Below, in pieces: positions 17,693 through 26,068 of a stretch of DNA of 48,291 nt. A model generated the notes under the pieces. It was given only the letters and a program-made list of their open reading frames with translations. It searched no databases and had not been told where the DNA came from. Position 1 is the first letter of the stretch; every line of letters begins with the position of its first letter. This DNA comes from a virus, in IMG/VR virus record IMGVR_UViG_3300020436_003376, positions 1 to 48,291 of that record. One strand, 5' to 3'. A program made the translations under genes and the position numbers.

Positions 17693-18419
17693 AGATAAAC
17701 CTTTTTAAAATTTTTCCTGTTTTGTCATAAAGATTTTGGTGAAAATCTTCTACTAATGTCGTATCACTAAAAAAATTTGAACATATATTAAACAAAATTT
17801 CATGATTCGGTTTTGATAAATGATTTAACCGAGTCGATTCAATATGATCAACAATTTCTCCGCCTTTAAATTCTAAACTTGATACACCATGCAAATCAAA
17901 ATTACAAACTTTAAAATCATTATCATTAAGATAGTAAGGATCGAAATAAGCCCTGTTATATTTTATACTATTGAATGCCGGTATGACCAATATTTTGATA
18001 CCAAATCTCTCTGAAAAATGTTTGAGTAACAATATAATAAAAAATGGTAGATATTTTATCTCTGTTTCAAACATTTTAAAACCCATGCTAATTTCGTAAG
18101 TCCATTTTTTCAAATACATTTCCTCATCAGTCAGAGGAGCATTATTTACAACCTCATAAGCAGATGGAATGTGGTCATCTTTCATTATGAAAGGAAATTT
18201 TATACGATTTCTATCACTCATAATAAAAACAACTTTTTTGACTTTCGATGAAGACAATACCGATAGTATTTCTCGAAAAGAATATTGAGGTCCTGTCGCA
18301 CCTTTACTATGATTATGCACTGCACCATATTTTTCTCTTAATAAATGAATCCAACGGGATGGTTCTTCATCAAAGTCTGGCTCATCGCTAAAACTATCTC
18401 CAAAAACATGTATAGTCAT
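17685..18419 (-). CDS. SGNH/GDSL hydrolase-like protein, copy 2
   Basis: A 244-aa protein starting TIHVFGDSFSDEPDFDEE, with block I GDSF, then KGATGPQYSF about 30 residues later, a VVFIMSDRNRIKFPF segment, and a C-terminal RLNHLSKPNHEILF that could hold the catalytic His. It overlaps the sugar-dehydrogenase gene and the upstream TEK-family gene. It is a diverged paralogue of the SGNH-like proteins at 9.7, 19.7 and 26.7 kb. Each of the three copies in this cluster sits next to, or one gene from, a TEK-family protein. Confidence 0.62.
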   Translation of the reverse strand: MTIHVFGDSFSDEPDFDEEPSRWIHLLREKYGAVHNHSKGATGPQYSFREILSVLSSSKVKKVVFIMSDRNRIKFPFIMKDDHIPSAYEVVNNAPLTDEEMYLKKWTYEISMGFKMFETEIKYLPFFIILLLKHFSERFGIKILVIPAFNSIKYNRAYFDPYYLNDNDFKVCNFDLHGVSSLEFKGGEIVDHIESTRLNHLSKPNHEILFNICSNFFSDTTLVEDFHQNLYDKTGKILKRFIYE

Positions 18420-19699
18420 AAATGAATTCCTTCTTTATCAAAAAGATCGATATTGAATTTTTTTATATCTCTATCTTTCCATAATTTTTTTGAAAGTTGA
18501 ATAGACAATTTTTTATTGTATTCTAGTTTTTCTAAAATGTCTTTATGATTTAACAGATCTTGTAATTTTTCTGTGTTCATGTCAAGTATTTTTTTAACTT
18601 GTTCTAAAACCGATTTAAATCTTTCTTGATACAATTTACCATCAAAAGAATAATCGAAAATTTCATCGTATAATTTAAAACCTAATTTTTTCAAAAATCT
18701 ATAATAATTAGGTCCTGCTACACACAAAAATGGTTTTTTGTGTAAAAATGCTTTCCACGTTTTTTCAGTAGGATGAGTTGCGAGATGTATAAAAGATTCA
18801 AAAAACAAATATATCGAACTTTCTATAAATTCTATTGGTACTCTATACTGCCATTCAAATGGATTTAGATCAATTTGATCATCTCCAAGAAAATAATTTC
18901 TATTTTCAGTTAAAACTTTTTTTTGATGAGAATGAAATTTGTTTTTTATGAACCAATAAGTATGTAGAGGAAAATCAGGTGATTGAATTATGCCTCTATT
19001 GAAAGTATAATAATTACCTTGAAAAAATGATAAATTATTAATTTCTTTATTAATGTTCATTTGACCATCTGTGGATGGATGACCTACATTAGACCAAGAT
19101 AATTGTTCATGAGTGTGAATTTCACTCAACATATGTAATCTACATAATTTTCTACCAAAAACAGGAAAACAAACATTGTATTTTTTATCAATATTTTCAA
19201 ATTCTGGTTTTATGTAAAAACTTTCATTTGATAGCGTATGAAGAAAGGTCCAATACCATAAAAAATATTTTATTTTAACATGAGCAACATCTTCAGAAAT
19301 CTCACCATTTTGCCACATTTTAAGTTGCACGTTCTCCAAATTTATTTCAAAATTTATGTCTGTGGTAACGATTATGATATTTTTTAAAATATCTGCTGAT
19401 AGAGTTTTTAGAATAACATAAAGATAACAAAAATTCATCAAAAACTCTTCATTCGATGTATCTTTATGTTCAAATGTTTTTGGTTCAAATTTGAAATTGG
19501 CACCATCGATTGATAATGCTTGATAATCATCTTTCATTGTAAAATCATATGGATGTAGATGATTATTATCTGTCACATCCCATAAAACATATTTTTTAGT
19601 GGGTTCTTTTTGAATAATATCGATCCAATAATCAAATTTATCATCTGGATTTAAATTAAGAAAAACATAATCTTTTATTTCAAAGACATTGTTATTCAT
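18416..19699 (-). CDS. Putative glycosyltransferase (TEK-motif family), copy 3
   Basis: A 427-aa protein with the C-terminal motif PTEKTWKAFLHKKPFL followed by AGPNYYRFLKKLGF and YDEIFDYSFDGKLY at about residues 330-365. The N-terminal part contains KKYVLWDVTDNNHLHPYDF, matching the position of the acidic/aromatic stretch in copy 2, and a basic FPVFGRKLCRLHM segment. It is the longest of the three relatives. It overlaps SGNH-like genes on both sides, so the pairing SGNH + TEK is tightest here. Confidence 0.6.
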   Translation of the reverse strand: MNNNVFEIKDYVFLNLNPDDKFDYWIDIIQKEPTKKYVLWDVTDNNHLHPYDFTMKDDYQALSIDGANFKFEPKTFEHKDTSNEEFLMNFCYLYVILKTLSADILKNIIIVTTDINFEINLENVQLKMWQNGEISEDVAHVKIKYFLWYWTFLHTLSNESFYIKPEFENIDKKYNVCFPVFGRKLCRLHMLSEIHTHEQLSWSNVGHPSTDGQMNINKEINNLSFFQGNYYTFNRGIIQSPDFPLHTYWFIKNKFHSHQKKVLTENRNYFLGDDQIDLNPFEWQYRVPIEFIESSIYLFFESFIHLATHPTEKTWKAFLHKKPFLCVAGPNYYRFLKKLGFKLYDEIFDYSFDGKLYQERFKSVLEQVKKILDMNTEKLQDLLNHKDILEKLEYNKKLSIQLSKKLWKDRDIKKFNIDLFDKEGIHL

Positions 19700-20456
19700 A
19701 AATGTACTCTTTTTTAATTGTCATGAACTCACTATTTTCATCAAGGTGAAATTTTTTGAATAAATCTTCAGAATAAATGTTAGTTAATCCGTTCTCAAAA
19801 AAATCTAATAAAATATTTGCGAATATTTTATGATTTTTTCTACTAAAATGATTTGGTCTTTCATCTAAAATGAATTTTGTCTCACCATTGTCATATTTAA
19901 ATCTATTCATATTTGTATCACAATCCATCTTATCAAAATCAATAAATTCTTGTTGTGATATCATGTCTAAATTTAAATCTGACACATAAAATCGATCATT
20001 TGATAATTTATAGAGATTACTGAAATATTTTTGATTATCAAAACCAAAAGTAGTACAAACAAAGAATTTTGAAGATGGTATAAAGTAATCAGAGATGTGT
20101 TTGAAAAAAAGCACATTCTTTATATTTGATAATTCAAATTCATCTTTTAATACTTGATCAACAACATCAATAATTCTTGAATTATCCTCACCGCTAAAAT
20201 CTTTATATGCTGGTGCAGTCCATCCCTCAGGAATAAAATCATAATCTAATCTTTCAGGTGCCGATAATAAAATTACAAAATAACTGTTGTGATCAAAATT
20301 TTGATCTGTAAATTTTTTTATCATATTTGTACAACCAGTACCGTCTTCTCCAAAATTTACAAGATTTGTGTTCAGATTTTCAGCAATTATGTGATACCAG
20401 CAAAATTTTTCTCTATGCTCTCTTGCAAAACTATCACCAAAAACATAAAGTGTCAT
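19692..20456 (-). CDS. SGNH/GDSL hydrolase-like protein, copy 3
   Basis: A 254-aa protein beginning TLYVFGDSFAREHREKF, with EDGTGCTNMI as the second block and a FVILLSAPERLDYDF segment. NHFSRKNHKIF near the C-terminus matches the conserved NHxSxxNH of the other copies and would carry the active His. Each SGNH-like copy in this cluster overlaps its neighbours by a few nucleotides, so expression is coupled. It is likely a carbohydrate esterase or a related non-hydrolytic SGNH fold protein. Confidence 0.62.
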   Translation of the reverse strand: MTLYVFGDSFAREHREKFCWYHIIAENLNTNLVNFGEDGTGCTNMIKKFTDQNFDHNSYFVILLSAPERLDYDFIPEGWTAPAYKDFSGEDNSRIIDVVDQVLKDEFELSNIKNVLFFKHISDYFIPSSKFFVCTTFGFDNQKYFSNLYKLSNDRFYVSDLNLDMISQQEFIDFDKMDCDTNMNRFKYDNGETKFILDERPNHFSRKNHKIFANILLDFFENGLTNIYSEDLFKKFHLDENSEFMTIKKEYIYE

Positions 20457-21103
20457 TTATAATCGTTCCTTACTTCGATAAACTTGTTAATCCAAGTATC
20501 TCGATTTTCGACAAAAACTTGTGGAGTATCATCTGCAACTGCAATGATTATTGCTATATAAGGCACTGGTACTCCAGTCATTTCTTCCCACATAACTGAA
20601 TATGCTGAACCTTGCATAAAATAATTGTCAATCCATTCCCATTTTTTAGGTTTATTTGACGTTTTAAAATCTATTATGTGTGTTTTTCCTCGAAATTTTC
20701 CGACACAATCAACTCGACCAGCAGTTTTTAAGTGATGTGAAAATAAAGTTCTTTCTTGAGCATAGACAACTTCAATTTCATTTAAGGTGGGTTGTATAGT
20801 CTTGAACATATCTACATTATCGGGCGTATAACCTTGAAATGCAGATTCGTTGTTTAAGTAGTCTTCACAAAGTTTATGTACCTTTGTGCCTCTTCTAGAT
20901 GCTTTTGTAGATATTTTATTGGCTTCTTTTTCACCAACACGCTTACGCCATTTTTTTATACCATCTTTTTTATAGTTAGATAGTACGGTTGTTACGGAAG
21001 GATATTTTTCACCTGTAGGTGTAACGTAACATCTTTTACCATTCTCAGTTACAGTATTAAGTTCAATGTCACCAAGAGGATTTTCATGTATAAAATTAGT
21101 CAT
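20453..21103 (-). CDS. PD-(D/E)XK exonuclease-like protein
   Basis: A 216-aa nuclease of the RecB-like PD-(D/E)XK group. An N-terminal YPSVTTVLS segment and GTKVHKLCEDYL helix precede the core AGRVDCVGKFRGKTHIIDFKTS (the leading D, then the DxK pair), with a later helix carrying QGSAYSVMWEE (the QxxxY motif). Such genes are common in T4-type marine phages and probably act in DNA processing or host DNA degradation. It ends the core-function block before the SGNH/TEK cluster. Confidence 0.8.
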   Translation of the reverse strand: MTNFIHENPLGDIELNTVTENGKRCYVTPTGEKYPSVTTVLSNYKKDGIKKWRKRVGEKEANKISTKASRRGTKVHKLCEDYLNNESAFQGYTPDNVDMFKTIQPTLNEIEVVYAQERTLFSHHLKTAGRVDCVGKFRGKTHIIDFKTSNKPKKWEWIDNYFMQGSAYSVMWEEMTGVPVPYIAIIIAVADDTPQVFVENRDTWINKFIEVRNDYK

Positions 21104-21347
21104 AAATGTTTATATTGCTTCCACGATGAGATCTTTTAATATCTTTCAATCGATCATTAAAACCTTGATCTGGTTTTTTAGGTCCAACATTATCATAAGC
21201 AAAACCAGGCATTACAGGTATTCTGATTATTTCACCTATACTGCATTTTTCGCATAATTCTTCAGTCGGAACATCTCTGTTTTCATATTTAACGTTTTCT
21301 TCAAAAAAATTATCACAATTTTTACAATTATATACATAAGTTGGCAC
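21096..21347 (-). CDS. FmdB-like zinc-ribbon protein
   Basis: An 83-aa protein starting MPTYVYNCKNCDNFFEE with a second CEKC at about residues 33-36, so two CxxC knuckles form a zinc ribbon as in FmdB-family putative regulators. A low-complexity hydrophilic C-terminus follows. The start is a GTG that shares one base with the upstream stop (TAGTG). Such small ribbons are frequent in T4-type cyanophages. Role unknown, perhaps transcriptional or as an assembly factor. Confidence 0.72.
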   Translation of the reverse strand: MPTYVYNCKNCDNFFEENVKYENRDVPTEELCEKCSIGEIIRIPVMPGFAYDNVGPKKPDQGFNDRLKDIKRSHRGSNINIYD

Positions 21348-22069
21348 TAATACCTTTCATGACCAACAAAAAAGTGGTCAATTGAACTAAAAGTGTTATT
21401 AACTCTTACATATTCATCTGCAGAGTCGATACAAGTCACACCATTAATGCGAAATGGGTAAATATCTTCAGAATTCCTTTTCAATGTATGAACCCAAAAG
21501 TCATGATCTCTTCTCAAGTTGATTTTTTGCCGAAATTTTGGATTTAAAACGCAAATTCCTGCATTTACGGCAGTTGGAGCCTTAAATTTGAAGGTTGGGC
21601 GTGGAATATAGTTCTCAATCATGCCGTGTTCGGTCAATTTTACCACAGATTTGTGTTTTTCGCCTTTTTTTACGTCATGAATGCCCAAAGTGCATGAATT
21701 TTGGCTTTTTTGATGAAAATCATACATCTTACGCAAGTCAAAATCGTAAATATTGTCACCATTCATGATAATTACGTCATCATCAACGCCTAAAGTATAA
21801 TCAAGTATGCCTTTTGCCGTGCCAAGAAGAACTTTTTCAGTCATTGGCTTTACATTTACGCTACCTTTGTATTTTTTTAACTCTAATTCCATTTGTGGAG
21901 CACAAAAACTTTGAATTAGTGTTACATTCTTAAAATTTTGTTTTTCAAGCCAATCTAAATTGTGAAAAAGTATGGATTTTTTATTTATAGGCAACAGACA
22001 TTTTGGTTTGAAGTCCGTAAAAGGTCGCAGTTCCGGATTTAGGCCAGCACAAAACATTATCACATTCAT
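21347..22069 (-). CDS. Nucleotidyltransferase-like protein (sugar-1-phosphate type)
   Basis: A 240-aa protein matching the NTP-transferase fold: FCAGLNPELRPFTDFKPKCLLPI at the N-terminus, IIMNGDNIYDFDL with the metal-binding Asp near residue 100, and a late NAGICVLNP segment. The glycine-rich phosphate loop (usually GxGTRL) is altered to GLNPEL, so catalysis may be changed. Family members make NDP-sugars from NTP and sugar-1-phosphate. It sits among core phage genes, next to the zinc ribbon and the DUF6433-like protein. Confidence 0.75.
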   Translation of the reverse strand: MNVIMFCAGLNPELRPFTDFKPKCLLPINKKSILFHNLDWLEKQNFKNVTLIQSFCAPQMELELKKYKGSVNVKPMTEKVLLGTAKGILDYTLGVDDDVIIMNGDNIYDFDLRKMYDFHQKSQNSCTLGIHDVKKGEKHKSVVKLTEHGMIENYIPRPTFKFKAPTAVNAGICVLNPKFRQKINLRRDHDFWVHTLKRNSEDIYPFRINGVTCIDSADEYVRVNNTFSSIDHFFVGHERY

Positions 22070-22602
22070 TTTTTTGCTTCTTTCTTCTTAGTCTTAGTTT
22101 TTTTAGCAAATCGTCCTTTATTGTCCCGAACTAACTCCTTGATGGGTGCCGGTTTCAATACCAAATCGGGAAAAGCCAGATGCCCTACCTCCTGTGTAAT
22201 ATTTGGATATTTTTCCTGCAACTTTTTGTCTTTCATTTTTGTTAGATCATCTCGTTCTTCAGTATGAAGACCTGTAATGAGATTAACCCACAAGGATTCT
22301 CTTTTTTGTTGTTGTAACTGTGGATGACCACCCTCATAGAACAAATACATTTTTTTCATCTCTGCATTTAGATGCGAAAATTCTGTTCCAAGAACGTAAT
22401 CTTCTGCTTCTCTTTTGATAGCCAAACCTTCAAGATCAGGTTCGCCTTCTGGTAGGAGAAATTTTACGGTGGGATGAAAATTAAAATTTAGAAGACCACG
22501 AACTGCATAAGTTGCATTTTCACGTAACCAATTTGCACGTTCATTTACATCTTCTATTTCATTTGCTTGTTTAAGTATGGTCGATGTCAGTCTTGACGCC
22601 AT
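22066..22602 (-). CDS. Conserved T4-type phage protein, DUF6433-like
   Basis: A 178-aa protein with a helical N-terminus (LKQANEIEDVNERANWLREN), FNFHPTVKFLLPEGEPD near residues 42-58, and a highly basic Lys-rich tail. The central F/LLPEGEP segment resembles DUF6433 proteins that sit near replication genes in T4-type marine phages, a match made from memory. AGGAG precedes ATG 22602. Its position just downstream of RNase H would suit a replication or late-transcription accessory role. Confidence 0.6.
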   Translation of the reverse strand: MASRLTSTILKQANEIEDVNERANWLRENATYAVRGLLNFNFHPTVKFLLPEGEPDLEGLAIKREAEDYVLGTEFSHLNAEMKKMYLFYEGGHPQLQQQKRESLWVNLITGLHTEERDDLTKMKDKKLQEKYPNITQEVGHLAFPDLVLKPAPIKELVRDNKGRFAKKTKTKKKEAKK

Positions 22603-22610
22603 ACACGCTC

Positions 22611-23471
22611 CTAGAATTCACTTATGTTTTCCATAAGATTTTTGAGTTTATGTTTTACGAAATAATTGAAGAGTTTTGAGCGACCATTAGTTGGTTGCTC
22701 TTGATAACTTGACATAATCTGTTCTTGCAAATTTGCAGGCACACGAGTTAGGTCAATCAACATTTCATTACGTTGATAGTTGCGTAACATCTCACCTTCA
22801 CAAAAATGCTCAGGATCAAGTTCGCACCATACAGACAACTTTTTCTTCGACAATGGTTTTTGACGTTTTTCAGATACAAAGGTATCATCAGCAGACAGAA
22901 AATTAGGAATGCCATCGCTAGAATCGCCTTTGAGTATATGTTCTCGCAAAAAAGTCTCTGGATTGTCTGTGTTTAGAAATTTCTTCTTGAGTGGTGAATA
23001 CTGTTTCACATTCTCAAAACGTTGCAGTTGAACAAAATCTTTGTCACTAGACAATATCAATATAGGTTCTTGTTCAGATACAACACCGTTTAGTTTTTCT
23101 TCACGGTTCAATACGAGAGTTGCAATAATATCATCTGCTTCAGCATGATCAATATAGACCATCTTATAAGGAAACGTTTCTTGTAACTCACGCCTAATAT
23201 TATTTAGTATCGTAAAAAGGTTATTCCAATCGAAATCAGACTTTTCACGTTGCACCTTTCTAGGTGCTTTATAATGCTCAAATATCTCTTTACGCCAGTT
23301 ATTTGAGTTGTCACAACATAATACAAGTTCGCCATACTCATCTGAAAACTTGTTACGATACATACGTAACGTATTCAGAATCATATGGCGTACCATATCT
23401 TCATTCACACCTTGTCTTGCTGATTGCATTATGTTTGCAATAGCAATCTGGCTATAATCAACTAATATCAT
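22611..23471 (-). CDS. rnh: T4-type RNase H (5'-3' exonuclease)
   Basis: A 286-aa FEN-like nuclease with the acidic metal-binding pattern of T4 RNase H: ILVDYSQIA at the start, CCDNSNNWRK, then YIDHAEADDIIA near residue 105, LSSDKDFVQL near 145, and KGDSSDGIPN about 40 residues later. The family removes RNA primers from lagging strands. The C-terminus is basic. It begins inside the stop codon of the upstream AT-hook-like gene. It is the strongest marker for a T4-type phage in the window. Confidence 0.9.
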   Translation of the reverse strand: MILVDYSQIAIANIMQSARQGVNEDMVRHMILNTLRMYRNKFSDEYGELVLCCDNSNNWRKEIFEHYKAPRKVQREKSDFDWNNLFTILNNIRRELQETFPYKMVYIDHAEADDIIATLVLNREEKLNGVVSEQEPILILSSDKDFVQLQRFENVKQYSPLKKKFLNTDNPETFLREHILKGDSSDGIPNFLSADDTFVSEKRQKPLSKKKLSVWCELDPEHFCEGEMLRNYQRNEMLIDLTRVPANLQEQIMSSYQEQPTNGRSKLFNYFVKHKLKNLMENISEF

Positions 23472-24100
23472 AAGGCAAGTTTATGCTCATTGTTTCTGAA
23501 GTTTGTATCTGTCAATGATACAGTCTCATCATACGACACTTCTTGGTCATTGTCAAACTCAAAGTTGCCATTTTCCATTTCTCGTGTCCATTCTCTACGA
23601 ATGTCAGGGTACCAAACACCAACTGTACGCTTTGGAGTACCATCAGCATTGTATGCCATTGCAGTACAAGTCCATATAGTACGTTCATTCTCTTTTGCAC
23701 CCATGAATTGAGCAATCCAATCACCAGTCTTGAGATAATGCTCCATCTGTCTCACATATGCTTTTTTAGATTCAGACATCGCCATTTCACGTTGCTGAAT
23801 CTGTGGTGTAATACCACGACCACGAGCATTCTTTGCATGTGCCGCCGCATCTTCTTTGGCTTCTTTAATCCACTCTTTGACATTCTTCATAGAGAGTTTG
23901 TCGTTCTCTGGTTTAGACAAAACAGTGTGATGAATGTTTTTATATTCGGCAGGTTTGCGTTTTTTACGCATTTCGACCATACGTTGCCGTAATGCCTCAC
24001 GTTGTTCATCCGTGATATTACGAGTACGCTTTTTCTTTGGTCTGTGATCGTCTTTACTGATCTTCGGGCGTCCTGGTTTTTTCTTCAACGATTTTGCCAT
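23468..24100 (-). CDS. Hypothetical protein with basic AT-hook-like N-terminus
   Basis: A 210-aa protein with a basic N-terminal region (KKKPGRPKISKDD; the GRP core is AT-hook-like), a Lys/Arg-rich helix at residues 20-45, and a C-terminal half with WIAQFMGAKENERTIWTC and VGVWYPDIRREW. ATG 24100 is chosen over the ATG 12 nt upstream. Either way the gene overlaps the end of the glycosyltransferase by 47-59 nt, unusually long for this window. It probably binds DNA. T4-type relatives near RNase H include the late-transcription and helicase-loader genes, but I see no clear match to them. Confidence 0.6.
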   Translation of the reverse strand: MAKSLKKKPGRPKISKDDHRPKKKRTRNITDEQREALRQRMVEMRKKRKPAEYKNIHHTVLSKPENDKLSMKNVKEWIKEAKEDAAAHAKNARGRGITPQIQQREMAMSESKKAYVRQMEHYLKTGDWIAQFMGAKENERTIWTCTAMAYNADGTPKRTVGVWYPDIRREWTREMENGNFEFDNDQEVSYDETVSLTDTNFRNNEHKLAL

Positions 24101-25070
24101 TTTCAATCTCATACTTTAGGTTATCAAGAAAATTGGTCCATTGCTCTACACGCTTTGACCAACTATAATGATTATACGCATATTCTTGTGCGTTGTCAAG
24201 ATTTTTCTGTGTGTCATCAGACCAATAATCATCCATCACATCTTCAAGTGCATCAGCAAATTTTTCTGCATGAATAGATTTATTTTCTTCAAATGAATAC
24301 ATGTAACCATATTCACCGCATGTCTCTGGTAATGCACCCCAATTAGACGTAACAACGGCACAATGAGCAGACATTGCTTCCATTGCTACTCTACATGAAG
24401 TTTCTTGCCACGTTGATGGATACGCCAAAATATGCATCTTTTTCCATGCTTCTCTCAACTCTTCATAAGGAACTGAACCATAATATGTTATTCTATCATC
24501 AGATTTACATTTTTCAAAAAGAGATTTAAATGCTTCATCTTTTTCACCCCAACCATAAATTTCAAAACTTGAATACACATGCAAATGAAAATCAGTTCTA
24601 TCCAAAAGATCCATAGCATGTAATAAAACATCTAAACCTCTTTGAGGTGTAGAACAATACATCAATTGAAATTTGTTATCTCCTTCTCCCTTTTGATCTA
24701 GTTTTATGTGCTTTTCAATCGGATCAATCGCATTTTTAATAACAACACCTTTTGAGTATGGTATATTCAATAATGTATTAAATTGTTGTTGTTGCCAATG
24801 ACTGACGAACACTAACTTCTCAAATAAAGATATACCATTAGGTTCTGTCAAAAAACTATGAACAGGATCTAATGCCAAATCATGAAGCCAGTATAAACGA
24901 GGTTTATCTTCTAGTTCATATTTACGAGAAACAATGAATTGAAAATAATCTTTGTATTCTTCAGGAAGTCTCTTGAATAACTCCATGGTCAGAAGTTCTG
25001 TTCCTCCCATGGAGTTTTCAGCCATGTTACCAGGCTTATGTTGTGGAATATCCACGTCACCTTTTTTCAT
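24054..25070 (-). CDS. GT4-family glycosyltransferase
   Basis: A 338-aa glycosyltransferase with MGGTELLTMEL near residue 22, VSHWQQQQF, then the GT4 donor-binding region: CSTPQRGLDVLLHA, a YGSVPYEELREAW stretch and EAMSAHCAVVTSNWGALPE near residue 235. The usual N-terminal Rossmann domain is shortened, since the family normally has 370-420 aa. A GGAG site precedes ATG 25070. It probably acts in glycosylating DNA, phage surface or host glycan; the target is unknown. Confidence 0.82.
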   Translation of the reverse strand: MKKGDVDIPQHKPGNMAENSMGGTELLTMELFKRLPEEYKDYFQFIVSRKYELEDKPRLYWLHDLALDPVHSFLTEPNGISLFEKLVFVSHWQQQQFNTLLNIPYSKGVVIKNAIDPIEKHIKLDQKGEGDNKFQLMYCSTPQRGLDVLLHAMDLLDRTDFHLHVYSSFEIYGWGEKDEAFKSLFEKCKSDDRITYYGSVPYEELREAWKKMHILAYPSTWQETSCRVAMEAMSAHCAVVTSNWGALPETCGEYGYMYSFEENKSIHAEKFADALEDVMDDYWSDDTQKNLDNAQEYAYNHYSWSKRVEQWTNFLDNLKYEIENGKIVEEKTRTPEDQ

Positions 25071-25084
25071 AATGCTCCATTATA

Positions 25085-25678
25085 TTAAAACATAAAATCT
25101 TTTCTTGCGTAGAAGATGTGTGTATCTATCTGTACTGTTTTTTGTGTTTTCTCTGATACGGCCCATCTAGGATCAGGAATATAGTCGGCATGATAATATA
25201 AAGCACCATCAGTTATATCTTTGATTGTGTCTTTATTGTCATAAAACCATGATGCTAATTCTTGTGTATTTTTCCAAGTAGGACCAGGATATGGTGTGTC
25301 ATGCTTTCCATCACAATACCACGAAAACTGGCACTGGTTCTTTTTAGGATGACCAGATGGATGATGTCTTCCTTGATAGACTACATCGCAAAAATTATCG
25401 GGAAAGTATTTGTTTTTAACTCTATTATAGGTCACATGTGCAACCGCCAATTTACCTGCAGTTGATTCAACTGCCGCCTCAAAATATACGTTTTTTTGCA
25501 AACATGAAATTTGTTTTTTTCTCTCTGCATATGACTCATACTGTTTAATCTCAAACACTCGTCTTTCATGTGGAAAGATTATTTGCCTGTCAAAGTTTTC
25601 TTGTTTTGGAATAACGATTGTTGCAGGATAAATTGCGAGTGCGGTCAATATACAAAGGATCTTCTGCAAAAATCCCAT
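25085..25678 (-). CDS. SleB-like cell-wall hydrolase (Hydrolase_2)
   Basis: A 197-aa secreted-type hydrolase. A hydrophobic stretch at residues 3-20 (FLQKILCILTALAIYPAT) reads as a signal or anchor peptide. The Hydrolase_2 core follows: NVYFEAAVES with catalytic Glu, a VTYNRV segment, QCQFSWYCDG, and ALYYHADYI. SleB-type enzymes cleave peptidoglycan, so a lysis or virion-release role is likely. ATG 25678 is chosen because CGGAG lies 7 nt upstream; the ATG 27 nt earlier lacks such a site. A consensus late promoter sits about 70 nt upstream, fitting a lysis-time gene. Confidence 0.85.
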   Translation of the reverse strand: MGFLQKILCILTALAIYPATIVIPKQENFDRQIIFPHERRVFEIKQYESYAERKKQISCLQKNVYFEAAVESTAGKLAVAHVTYNRVKNKYFPDNFCDVVYQGRHHPSGHPKKNQCQFSWYCDGKHDTPYPGPTWKNTQELASWFYDNKDTIKDITDGALYYHADYIPDPRWAVSEKTQKTVQIDTHIFYARKDFMF

Positions 25679-25750
25679 ATATACTCCGTTGGTTTTGAAA
25701 TCCATTTCAAATAGTCATCAATTGCTTCATTATATAAATGCTTGTAGATG

Positions 25751-25758
25751 TATTTATA
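25751..25758 (-). promoter_or_regulatory. T4-type late promoter (TATAAATA)
   Basis: The minus strand reads TATAAATA, the exact T4-family late box, in the intergenic gap 73 nt upstream of the SleB-like gene start. It is the only exact match I found in a real gap. Its position before a lysis-type gene and a core block agrees with late expression. Confidence 0.65.
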
Positions 25759-25774
25759 CACTTAAAAAATTGAA

Positions 25775-26068
25775 TTATGGTGTAATTTCTTCATAATATG
25801 ATGTATCAAAATCACAGGCATAAGGATATTCAGTTTTTCTTCTGTAAATATTCAACTTATTCCATGTGATTAAAACATCATCTCCATTCATTATTGTTTT
25901 TTCTGGATATCGTTGATTTACTCTACCAACCTCTTCTTCCGCTTCTTCAAAAGTAGGATATGGATGTTGCATAGCAACTTTTTTACCAGTGTTTGTATTT
26001 TCTACGATAATCTGCCATTTACCACTCATTATCGCATATCGTTCTTCTTTACTTTGTTCTTCAGACAT
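25775..26068 (-). CDS. Hypothetical protein, 97 aa
   Basis: A small acidic protein with a central GKWQIIVENTNTGKKVA strand and a helical EEAEEEVGRVNQRYPEKT segment. No family recognised. It overlaps the DUF3310-like gene by 8 nt. The stop codon lies just before the late promoter. Confidence 0.55.
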   Translation of the reverse strand: MSEEQSKEERYAIMSGKWQIIVENTNTGKKVAMQHPYPTFEEAEEEVGRVNQRYPEKTIMNGDDVLITWNKLNIYRRKTEYPYACDFDTSYYEEITP

